From positions 1-14,401 of the forward strand of contig CAKMQO010000116.1 in the NCBI GenBank assembly GCA_927911695.1: DNA of 14,401 nucleotides. Reading direction: 5' to 3'. Position numbers and translations under genes: made by a program. The notes below the pieces were generated by a model, which had not been told where the DNA came from, did no database searches, and saw nothing but the letters and a program-made list of their open reading frames with translations. The stretch is from an uncultured Gemella sp. GTDB lineage: Bacteria; Bacillota; Bacilli; Staphylococcales; Gemellaceae. Numbering within the stretch: position 1 is the stretch's first letter; the number at the start of each line of letters is the position of its first letter. Positions 7,447 through 14,401 of this stretch are shown here, one piece after another.

Positions 7447-8035
7447 TTACTTCTCCTTTGAAATCAGTTCAGAAATGCTCTCCATTAAAATCGTAGTAAT
7501 TTCATCATGACTCTTACCTTCTTCTTTTAATGCCGCAGCATCAATCTCATCACCAACAACGATTTTAATACTAGAAAAAATTCTGAAATTTTTACTAGGT
7601 ATAATTGCAAATGGGATAATTTTTGTTTTTGCTCTAGTCGCGATAAATGAAGCTCCATTATGAGACTCTCCTAAATCTAGTTCTTTAGAGTGCGAGCGAG
7701 TTCCTTCAGGGAAAATCCCAACAACTTCGCCTTCTCTAAGTAATTTAATACTGTTATTTATCGCAGTTCTATCAAACGTTCCACGTTTAATTGGTATTGC
7801 TCCAGTAGCTTCTAAAGCCTGTTTCACAAAAATAATTTTAAACAATTCTTCTTTTGCTATGAAGCGAATTTTCTTATCGAAAAATGCAGGGAATAGTAAA
7901 GGATCATGATTACTCAAATGATTACCTGAAATTACAACACCTTTAGCATTTTCAATTTTTTTCTTTATTAACAATAGTAACTTTGTAAAAAGTTTTATAA
8001 TACAGTGCTAATAACTTTCTAATAAAATTATACAT
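7447..8035 (-). CDS. plsC: 1-acyl-sn-glycerol-3-phosphate acyltransferase PlsC, one frameshift
   Basis: Membrane-associated enzyme that acylates lysophosphatidic acid to phosphatidic acid in phospholipid synthesis. Motif I HxxxxD is His39/Asp44 (NHLSNHDP), motif II is GAIPIKRG at about 78-85, and motif III is FPEGTRS at about 108-114. The true start is ATG 8035 with TAGGAG 6-7 bases upstream. The opening (MYNFIRKLLALYYKTFYKV) is a hydrophobic and basic membrane-binding helix. As written this frame stops after NKEKN. Removing one base from the T7 run 7956-7962 gives NKEKIENAKGVVISGNH, and the repaired protein has 195 residues, the normal size. The start lies 19 bases after the cmk stop, the same cmk-plsC order known in Bacillus. 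Confidence 0.92.
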
Positions 8036-8054
8036 AGTACTCTCCTACTAATTT

Positions 8055-8729
8055 CTATTTTTCTACACTTTTAACTAGTTCAGTCATCTTTTCAACAACC
8101 TCATCGATAGTTAGGCTTGTTGTATCTAATAATGTAGCCGAATCTACTTTAACTAGTGGTGCAATATCTCTATTTTCATCTTGCCAATCACGTGCTTTAA
8201 TATCTTCTTTTACTTTTTCAAAATCTACATTTTCGATACCTTGACGTTCGAAATCTAATACTCTTCTTCTAGCTCTCTCTTCAACTGACGCAGTTAAGAA
8301 AATTTTAACATCAGCATTAGGCAGTACTACAGATGCGATATCTCTACCATCCATAATAATGTTATTCGTATTTGCTAAATTTCTTTGTGTATCAATTAAG
8401 AAATCTCTCACCGCTGGAGATTTAGCGAATAATGAAGTAAACTTCGATACTTCTGCAGTTCGAATTTTATCACTTACTTCCACATCATTAACATAAACAT
8501 ATTGAACTCCATCGACATATTCAACTTTGAAGTCTGTTTTACTCAATAATTCTTTAATTTTTTCTTCATCTAATTCGTCTAACCCATTAGATAAGAAATT
8601 AAACGTTAAAGCTCTATACATTGCACCAGTATCAACATAGTTGAATCCTAATGATTTTGCTACCATTTTTGTTATTGTGCTTTTTCCTGATCCTGCTGGC
8701 CCATCTACAGCCACTGATACATATTTCAT
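8055..8729 (-). CDS. cmk: Cytidylate kinase
   Basis: Intact. It phosphorylates CMP and dCMP to the diphosphates with ATP, salvaging products of phospholipid and RNA turnover. The P-loop VAVDGPAGSGKST is at residues 7-19 (second-ATG numbering). Further family motifs are YVDTGAMYRA (NMP-binding), MDGRDIASVVLPNADVKIFL, and an arginine-rich lid (ERARRR, ARDWQDENRDIAPL). At about 224 residues it is the standard bacterial length. Two ATGs are adjacent (8732 and 8729); I prefer 8729 because GAGAGG then lies 6 bases away rather than 3. First gene of the cmk-plsC-thioesterase operon with its own extended -10 promoter. Confidence 0.96.
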   Translation of the reverse strand: MKYVSVAVDGPAGSGKSTITKMVAKSLGFNYVDTGAMYRALTFNFLSNGLDELDEEKIKELLSKTDFKVEYVDGVQYVYVNDVEVSDKIRTAEVSKFTSLFAKSPAVRDFLIDTQRNLANTNNIIMDGRDIASVVLPNADVKIFLTASVEERARRRVLDFERQGIENVDFEKVKEDIKARDWQDENRDIAPLVKVDSATLLDTTSLTIDEVVEKMTELVKSVEK

Positions 8730-8762
8730 CATTTACCTCTCAGACAAATTTTTTCAATATAT

Positions 8763-8771
8763 ATTATAGCA
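8763..8771 (-). promoter_or_regulatory. Extended -10 promoter of the cmk operon
   Basis: On the minus strand this reads TGCTATAAT (8771 to 8763), a perfect extended -10, about 34 bases upstream of the cmk start. The -35 region is poor (TAGTGT at 17 bases). Confidence 0.6.
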
Positions 8772-8801
8772 TAGACTCGTTTTAAACACTAGATTAAAGT
8801 G

Positions 8802-8830
8802 AAAAAAGTTAATTTATCAGCCATAATTAA
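8802..8830 (-). terminator. Possible weak terminator after topB
   Basis: On the minus strand TTAATTAT, loop GGCTG, ATAAATTAA forms an AT-only stem with a one-base bulge, followed shortly by T6. It lies between topB (stop 8906) and the co-oriented cmk promoter. The stem is weak, so this is tentative. Confidence 0.3.
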
Positions 8831-8905
8831 TCAATAAATTTAATTAAAATATATATTACACTACAAATAATTTTACATTTAGAACTATTAAACTAAATAT
8901 TTCTC

Positions 8906-11015
8906 TTATTTTAATTTCAACCCCGCTAAACCTGCTAAAGCATTGTTTTCTAATTTTTCTTGTTTCATGTATTTTTTCATATCTACACGACTTGCTTTGT
9001 CTTTTTTACTAGATTTAATTCGTTTATCTACTTCTTTTTGTTTCAAAGAATTACCACATTGACAACGATAAGTAGCATTTTCTCCATTACCAAATAATGT
9101 CATTTTCTTATGACAATTGTCACAACGAAGATTTGTTAATCTACTAATAACCTTACGATTACGACATGATGGACTAGAACATTTTAGCATCTTTGTACCT
9201 TTTTTATCTACTTCGAGCATGAAACTACCACACTCTTCACATTTCTTACCACTAATGTTATCATGCTTAAATCTGTCTTCACTATCTTTAATTTCTGCAA
9301 TACATGATTTAGTATAGTCTTTTACATCATTCAAGAACTTATCTTTTGAAAGTTTGTTTTTAGCTATATTATCTAATTGTTTCTCCCAAACCGCTGTTAA
9401 AGACGGGCTCTTAAGATTTTTAGGTACTAAGTTTAAAAGTTGTTTCGCTTTATTAGTAGTTTTGATTCGACCATTATCTAAAACTAAGTAATCATTCGTA
9501 AATAATTTTTCTAATATATCTGCACGTGTTGCTACAGTACCAATACCGTTAGTCTCTTTAAGAATTTTTCTTTCATTCTCATCATCTACAAACTCAAATG
9601 GATTCTCCATAGCATAAATTAGCGTACCTTCAGTATAGTAACTAGGTGGAGTTGTTTGTTTTTTATTATAAACTAATGATTCTAGTTTATGATTATTATT
9701 TTGAAGGTTAATAGTTTTATCTTGTAATTCTTCTCTACTTAATTCTTTATATCCTTCTTGAATTACTTTTAATCCCTTTCAGAAAATACTTTATTATCAA
9801 TATTAAACGAATAAGTAGTTTCTTCGTATTTATACTCAGGTAATAAATTCTCTAAAAATCTCTTCGCTACTAAATTATATATTTTAGTCTCCATATCTGA
9901 CATCGACATGTAATTAGGTCTTTGCTCAGTTGGAATAATAGCATGATGATCACTAACTTTTGCATTATTAAAAATTTTCTTAGTATTATAGTCTTTTACT
10001 TTAAGTAATTTTGCTATAGTTTCTTTAAAATCTCCGCCAATTGCTTGAATACGATCTTTTAAAGTGTTCTTCATATCACTAGTTAAATATCTACTATCCG
10101 TTCTTGGATATGTTAATACCTTATGTCTTTCATACAGACTTTGAACAATATTTAACGTTTGTTTCGGTGACATACCGAACAGCGCACTAGCTGTTTGTTG
10201 AATATCAGTTAAATTGTATAAAGGTTTTGCTGATGAAGTTTTAGCTTTTTTCTGAACTTCATTAAACTTAATTTCTTTATTAATATTCTTTTTAATAAAC
10301 TGTTCCGCTTTTTCTAGATTAAACTCACTATTACCACAACTGAATTTCACACCATCGATTTGAGCTTCAAAAGTATAATAGTCTTTTGGTTTAAACTGTT
10401 TAATTTTTTCTTCCCTCTCAAAAACCATCTGCAATGTTGGAGTCTGAACACGACCACAGTTAAGTGAGGCATTGTACTTTAATGTTAATGCCCTTGAAGC
10501 ATTTATTCCGACTAGCCAGTCCGCATTAGCACGTGCTATACCTGAATGATATAATCCTAGGTATTCTTTCCCGTCTTTTAGATTTCTAAATCCGTCTTTA
10601 ATCGCCTTATCTGTTACAGAAGAAATCCATAGTCTTTTTTAAATTTTTTATTGCATTTCGCCTTATCAATAATATAACGAGCAACAAGTTCTCCTTCACG
10701 ACCTGCATCAGTCGCAATGATAACTTCATTAACATCTTTCCTGTTCAAAGCATTTTCTACTACTTTATACTGTTTAAAAGTTTTCTTAATTATTTCTGTC
10801 TTCATAAACTTTGGAATCATCGGTAAATTTTCTAAACTCACATTGTTAAATTCCTTATATTTATCAGGAGTTTGAAGGGTGATTATATGACCTAATGCCC
10901 AAGTAACTACATACTTATCCCCTTCAAGACAACCATTTTTATTATTTTTCGCACCAAGATTCCTCGCAATATCACGAGCAACCGAAGGCTTTTCACAAAG
11001 TACTACACTTTTCAT
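8906..11015 (-). CDS. topB: DNA topoisomerase III, two frameshifts
   Basis: Type IA topoisomerase that decatenates and relaxes negatively supercoiled DNA through a 5'-phosphotyrosine link. The N-terminal TOPRIM domain has the opening MKSVVLCEKPSVARDIARNL and IIATDAGREGELVARYI. The active site is TYPRTDSRYL with Tyr at about 303. GIGTVATRADILEKL marks the C-terminal part of the core. Two cysteine ribbons follow (CEECGSF...CSSPSC, CDNCHKK...CQC), then a lysine-rich tail, as in Bacillus TopB. The reading is broken twice, each time by one missing base: at the T6 run 10635-10640 (repair gives KKFKKRLWISSVTDKAI) and in the CCCTTT stretch 9774-9779 (repair gives VFSEKGLKVIQEGYKEL, or ER instead of EK). 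The repaired length is 703 residues. Start ATG 11015 has GAGG 9 bases upstream; a 19-codon upstream extension is not family sequence. Confidence 0.93.
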
Positions 11016-11055
11016 CAATAAATTCCTCACATATATATTCTTTACTTCATTAATT

Positions 11056-11061
11056 ATTATA
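11056..11061 (-). promoter_or_regulatory. Possible -10 box of topB
   Basis: On the minus strand a perfect TATAAT lies about 41 bases upstream of the topB ATG. The -35 at 17 bases is TAGTTA, a weak match, in an AT-rich divergent intergenic region shared with the deoxyribosyltransferase-like gene. Confidence 0.4.
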
Positions 11062-11123
11062 ATAGAATTCATCTAAAATAACTAGTAGGACATATAATCA
11101 CTATCAATTTCTTTATACTTTAG

Positions 11124-11153
11124 TTGTAAAACTATCCACTTATATATTATAAT
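11124..11153 (+). promoter_or_regulatory. Promoter of the deoxyribosyltransferase-like gene
   Basis: TTGTAA (11124-11129), an 18-base spacer and a perfect TATAAT (11148-11153). A strong AAGGAGGA (11167-11174) follows, 7 bases before the ATG. Confidence 0.72.
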
Positions 11154-11181
11154 TTTATTAGAGAAAAAGGAGGACTATTCT

Positions 11182-11639
11182 ATGAAACTTTATTTAGCTG
11201 GAGCATTATTAACGAAGCTGAAGTAGCTCAACGTTTAAAAGAAGGAAAATTATTAAAAGAAAAATTTGGAGAAAGATTATCAGTTTTTAATCCAATAGAA
11301 CAGCCTTTTAATGAAGACAAACAAACTCTACCTACACCCCAAGATATTTTTAATGGCGACACAGAAGCTGTTAAAAACTGTGATATTTTCTTAGCTGATA
11401 TTACAAACGAAGATAGTGGTGTAATGGTCGAGTTAGGGATTGCAATTGCACTTAAGAAAAAAATTATCGCTATAAATTCAGATATTCGATTAAAATCAGC
11501 AAACAAATACGATATTCCAAGTTATGCAATGAATCATTATGTTCTAGGTGGTATTTTAAAACACGGAACTCTTGTTTATAGCTTTGAAGAAGCACTAAAT
11601 GAACTTGACAAACTATTTTGTTTAAAAAATCACTTATAA
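11182..11639 (+). CDS. Nucleoside 2-deoxyribosyltransferase-like protein, one frameshift
   Basis: Likely nucleoside 2-deoxyribosyltransferase family member, which exchanges or cleaves the base of deoxynucleosides in purine/pyrimidine salvage. The N-terminus MKLYLAGALF is the typical first strand and glycine loop. NCDIFLADITNEDSGVMVEL contains the conserved Asp and the expected nucleophile Glu84 within SGVMVELGIAIAL. A C-terminal YAMNHYVLGGIL segment fits the family. As written the ATG at 11182 runs only 14 codons because a T is missing at 11209-11210; restoring it gives GALFNEAEVAQRLKEGKLL, and the protein reaches the stop at 11639, 152 residues. It has its own promoter and strong ribosome site, and is transcribed away from topB. 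The exact substrate cannot be told; related proteins act on nucleoside monophosphates. Confidence 0.75.
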
Positions 11640-11649
11640 TTAATAAAAT

Positions 11650-11714
11650 AAGCGAGATTAACTTAAGAATTTTGATTTAAAATAATCAATTTCTAAAGCT
11701 AATCTCGCTTTTTA
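11650..11714. terminator. Bidirectional terminator between convergent genes
   Basis: AAGCGAGATTA (11650-11660) pairs perfectly with TAATCTCGCTT (11700-11710). Inside, AATTTTGATT and AATCAATTT extend the hairpin, and T5 follows on the plus strand. On the minus strand the stem is followed by ATTTTATTATTA. It sits between the stops at 11639 and 11716. Confidence 0.8.
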
Positions 11715-11715
11715 C

Positions 11716-12348
11716 TTATTTAACTTTTAACTTTTTATCTTTCAACTCTAATACTACATCAGCAGCACTCGCTAATTGATTACTATGAGTAACTACGATA
11801 ACACATTTATTATTTTCTACAGCTACCTTTTTCAATATTTCGATTATCTCTTCGGCAGTACTTTCGTCTAAGTTACCTGTTGGTTCATCAGCTAAAATTA
11901 TAGGTGCTTCAGATACTAATGCTCTTGCAATAGCTACACGTTGTTGCTGCCCTCCAGAAAGCTTCATAACATTTCGATTAACATGTTCTTCTTCTAATCC
12001 AAGTTTTAATAAAATATCCTTATTTGCATTTTTAGAAACTAGTTTCAGATTTTCTAGAGGAGTCAGATAATCAATTAAGTTATAATTTTGAAACACTAGA
12101 GAAATATCTTTACGTCTATGTTCACTAAATCCTATTTTTTCAATATTAGTATTATTGAATAATATCTCTCCACTTGAAGGACTATCTAATCCAGCTAATA
12201 ACGATAGTAAAGTTGATTTCCCAGCTCCTGACTTACCTACTATCGCATAAAACTTTCCTACTTCAAAATTATAAGTAATTCCACTTAAAATTTTTGACTT
12301 ACTATTATCATATAAGTAACTTACATTTTTCAATTTAAAAATTGACAT
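11716..12348 (-). CDS. ABC transporter ATP-binding protein (MacB/LolD type)
   Basis: Intact, 210 residues. It is the cytoplasmic ATPase that powers the two FtsX-type permeases encoded just upstream. Walker A is GKSGAGKST at 38-46, the Q-loop Gln is at 87 (LVFQNYNL), the signature LSGGQ is at 130-134, Walker B is IILADEP at 150-156, the D-loop GNLD follows, and the switch His188 lies in VVTHS. The short length and the [17 protein letters not shown] stretch fit the MacB/LolD/BceA branch rather than importers. The ATG at 12348 lies 13 bases after the preceding permease stop, with GAGGAA between them: one operon. It is last in the operon, just before a strong bidirectional terminator. Confidence 0.93.
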   Translation of the reverse strand: MSIFKLKNVSYLYDNSKSKILSGITYNFEVGKFYAIVGKSGAGKSTLLSLLAGLDSPSSGEILFNNTNIEKIGFSEHRRKDISLVFQNYNLIDYLTPLENLKLVSKNANKDILLKLGLEEEHVNRNVMKLSGGQQQRVAIARALVSEAPIILADEPTGNLDESTAEEIIEILKKVAVENNKCVIVVTHSNQLASAADVVLELKDKKLKVK

Positions 12349-12361
12349 TTCTTATTCCTCA

Positions 12362-13623
12362 CTAATTAATATTCGTTAAAATTTTCTTCGGTTTCATCTT
12401 CAAGATTGGCAATAACGCCACAACTACCGAAATAATCACTATAGTTGTCATTACTATAACTAGATTAACAATATCTATTCCATTAACAGATATCTTCATT
12501 AATTCATCAGCTATTGATTTTGGTAGTTCCTCAGAAAAAATGCTTCCTACATTGCTCGCTAAATACTTGATAGTCGCTATCTCTATACCAAGTGCAATCA
12601 TTAGACCAACTATTGTTACCAATAATACCTCAACTATAAATTGTAACACCAGATTTACCTTACTAGTTCCTAACGACAATAAAATTCCAATTTCGTAAGT
12701 TCTTTCACGAACCCAAAACATTAATATTAATGACAGTATAACTACTCCAACTACAACACTACCTATTCTTATCATATTAGTTATTTTTGTTATACTCTCT
12801 ACTGATGATGTAACTAGGTCATAATTTTTATTTGATTTAGAGAGCATTAAGTTATTTATTCCTAAATTCTCAACAGCTTTAATTACATCATCTAATTTAG
12901 TCGGATCTTCAACTCCATATTCTACTGAAGTTACTTTATTATTAGCTATTAAATTTGATAATTCTTGACTTGATTCATAATCGGTATACACTGTATTTTC
13001 AATAAAATCTGAGCTTAAGCCATTAAAGGTATTAGTCTTATCACCAGAGTAGATTCCAACAATTTCTAACTCTAATGTTTCACCTTCTTGTGATAATTTA
13101 ATTTTATCACCCAAATTAACATTATTTAATTCGGCAAATTTTTCGTGAATCATGATTTTATTCTTATCATTTTCTTCAATATGTCTTCCCTTTTCCAATT
13201 TTAAAACTTCACTCTTAAAATCAATATTACTTTTAGAAGCGGTAATACCATTCATCATTACTAAATTACTTTTATTTTTTATTTCATCGTTTAAAGTAAT
13301 ATTTTGATTTTCTTGAACTACCTTTTTTCCTTCAACAACAACTGGTTTAGAAAAAATATAATTTTTCGTAGTTATTTCTTTTAATTCTTCAATTTTTTTC
13401 AAAGTATCCTTTTCTATTTCTTTATTGGATTTATCAGCACTTTCAATATTAAATCCAAAGTTAACATCTTTATATAAATTTTTAGAAATGTTATTTACTG
13501 TAGTATTCAAAACACTACCACTTAATAAGAAAAATGATATTAGTGTCACTATTAAAAACAAAATACTACTTCTAACTTTTTTTTCTAACAATATAAAGAT
13601 ATGCCCTATTAAAAAATACTCAT
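12362..13623 (-). CDS. FtsX-family ABC permease, two frameshifts near the start
   Basis: Membrane subunit of a MacB-like transporter. One N-terminal transmembrane helix (SSILFLIVTLISFFLLSG) is followed by a large extracellular domain of roughly 220 residues. Three transmembrane helices lie near the end (IRIGSVVVGVVILSLILMFW; FIVEVLLVTIVGLMIALG; IVNLVIVMTTIVIISVVVAL). The cytoplasmic signature WVRERTYEIGILLSLGTSK is typical of the FtsX domain. The true start is probably ATG 13623 with AAGGAG 6 bases upstream. Removing one base from the A6 run 13611-13616 and one from the T8 run 13577-13584 gives MSIFNRAYLYIVRKKVRSSI, the standard entry of these permeases. The repaired length is about 419 residues. 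It lies 15 bases after the first permease. The substrate is unknown. Confidence 0.88.
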
Positions 13624-13638
13624 CGGTTTCTCCTTACA

Positions 13639-14401
13639 TTAATTAATATCAGATAATAAATCTTTAGGTTTTCTATATGCTAATCTGCTAGATGCAATTC
13701 CTACAGCAATGACAATTATTGCTACACCAACAAGTACCACTGTTAGCATATTATCCATACTAACACTTACATCTAAGGCTGTAATAATTTTATTTGCGCC
13801 CTCTACTTCAGCATTAGCCCCTAGATTAACTCCATTAGCTTGATTTGAAATAGTTTTACTTACAGATTTAATAGATTGTTGAAGTATCTGATTTCCGATA
13901 TTTTGACTAATTGCACTTCCTACGAAATATGAAGCTATAAAGCTAGGAATACTAATTAATAGAACTTCTAGAATAAATTGTCCTATGATGCTCGCTTTAG
14001 TCATACCAATCGCTAAACTTACACCGATTTCTTTTCTTCTACTATTTATCCATAAGAATAATATTAGCGATAGAATCACTATACTAAAGACTATTGTACT
14101 TATGAATACACCATTAGTTAAACTATAAATTGTATCCAATGATTGTTGAAGAGCTGGGAAGTTCTGATTACTCTTAACTAACATATATTGTTTCCAATTA
14201 ATAGGAAGCTTTTTTAGCATCACTTATAATACTATCAACTTTATCTTTTCCATCGACAAGGAATGTCGCATCTTGATAAATTTCTTTTCCATCTTCATAG
14301 TTGTATAAAGTTTTCGTTGTTTGCGTATCTGCTATAAAAATATTATCATACAGTTCCATATGACTAGAAGTTGCACCTTTATTCTGTCCTCCAAAAATAC
14401 C
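13639..14401 (-). CDS. FtsX-family ABC permease, one frameshift, N-terminus beyond right edge
   Basis: C-terminal part of a second permease, paired with the one downstream. The extracellular end (GIFGGQNKGATSSHMEL, with YEDGKEIYQDATFLVDGKD) leads to three transmembrane helices (about GVFISTIVFSIVILSLILFL, FILEVLLISIPSFIASYFVG, MLTVVLVGVAIIVIAVGIAS) and the FtsX signature WINSRRKEIGVSLAIGMTK. It ends with the same RKPKDLLSDIN-type tail as its partner's KPKKILTNIN, as expected of a duplicated pair. A frame break at the T6 run 14210-14215 is repaired by removing one base, giving SDAKKLPINWKQYMLVKSNQ. The start and promoter lie outside the window. Two permeases with one ATPase recalls Vex systems of pneumococcus, though there the ATPase lies between the permeases. 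Confidence 0.85.

Noticed and set aside
11016..11072. Extra 19-residue N-terminus of topB
   Set aside because: The family begins with MKSVVLCEKPS at 11015; the upstream part overlaps the promoter region and has no family similarity.
11424..11639. Independent short gene of about 71 residues
   Set aside because: It is the C-terminal half of the deoxyribosyltransferase-like gene separated by one missing T; no separate ribosome site is seen.
1..14401. Novel defence or mobile system
   Set aside because: I found no transposase, integrase, toxin-antitoxin pair, CRISPR repeat, reverse transcriptase or nuclease. All genes except the small membrane protein belong to ordinary housekeeping or transporter families.

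Overview
The window is AT-rich, densely coded DNA from a low-GC Gram-positive bacterium (Bacillota). It has CodY, a NifZ-type cysteine desulfurase beside a ThiI without a rhodanese domain, TrmFO, a streptococcal MutX-like hydrolase, the order cmk-plsC, AAGGAG-type ribosome binding sites, and mostly tight operons. The gene set and base composition would suit Gemella or a relative in the Staphylococcaceae/Bacillales. That assignment is inferred from recall, not from a database search.

Layout. 1-698 (minus): a NUDIX hydrolase with an unusual N-terminal extension, running off the left edge. 952-2112 (plus): a small two-helix membrane protein (DUF2929/YjzD-like), a terminator, then mutX and a FlK-type hotdog thioesterase. 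2185-6765 (minus): nifZ, thiI, trmFO and codY in transcription order. The first two overlap, and codY also has its own promoter. 7014-8729 (minus): cmk, plsC and a degenerate YbgC/FadM-like hotdog protein in a tight operon. 8906-11015 (minus): DNA topoisomerase III. 11182-11639 (plus): a nucleoside 2-deoxyribosyltransferase-like gene with a clear promoter. 11716-14401 (minus): two FtsX-type ABC permeases followed by their ATPase; the first permease is cut by the right edge.

How the genes work together. NifZ supplies persulfide sulfur to ThiI for 4-thiouridine at tRNA position 8, and TrmFO makes 5-methyluridine at position 54, so three neighbours serve tRNA modification. CodY is the global sensor of branched-chain amino acids and GTP. 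Cmk supplies CDP/dCDP and PlsC acylates lysophosphatidate, joining nucleotide and lipid supply. MutX cleans oxidised dGTP. The ABC system is a MacB/Vex-like exporter or mechanotransmission complex of unknown substrate.

The dominant anomaly is technical or evolutionary. Ten of the sixteen genes carry at least one single-base frameshift, and I can place 14. Almost all lie in A or T runs, and each is repaired by adding or removing one base, which restores family-typical sequence to a natural stop or start. The simplest reading is uncorrected homopolymer error in the assembly, so I annotate these genes as CDS spanning the frameshifts. A real slippage-prone or decaying genome is the alternative. 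I see no rRNA, tRNA, insertion sequence, CRISPR array, prophage or defence system, and no convincing novel multi-gene system. No gene-free stretch exceeds 300 bases once the repaired gene ends are used.
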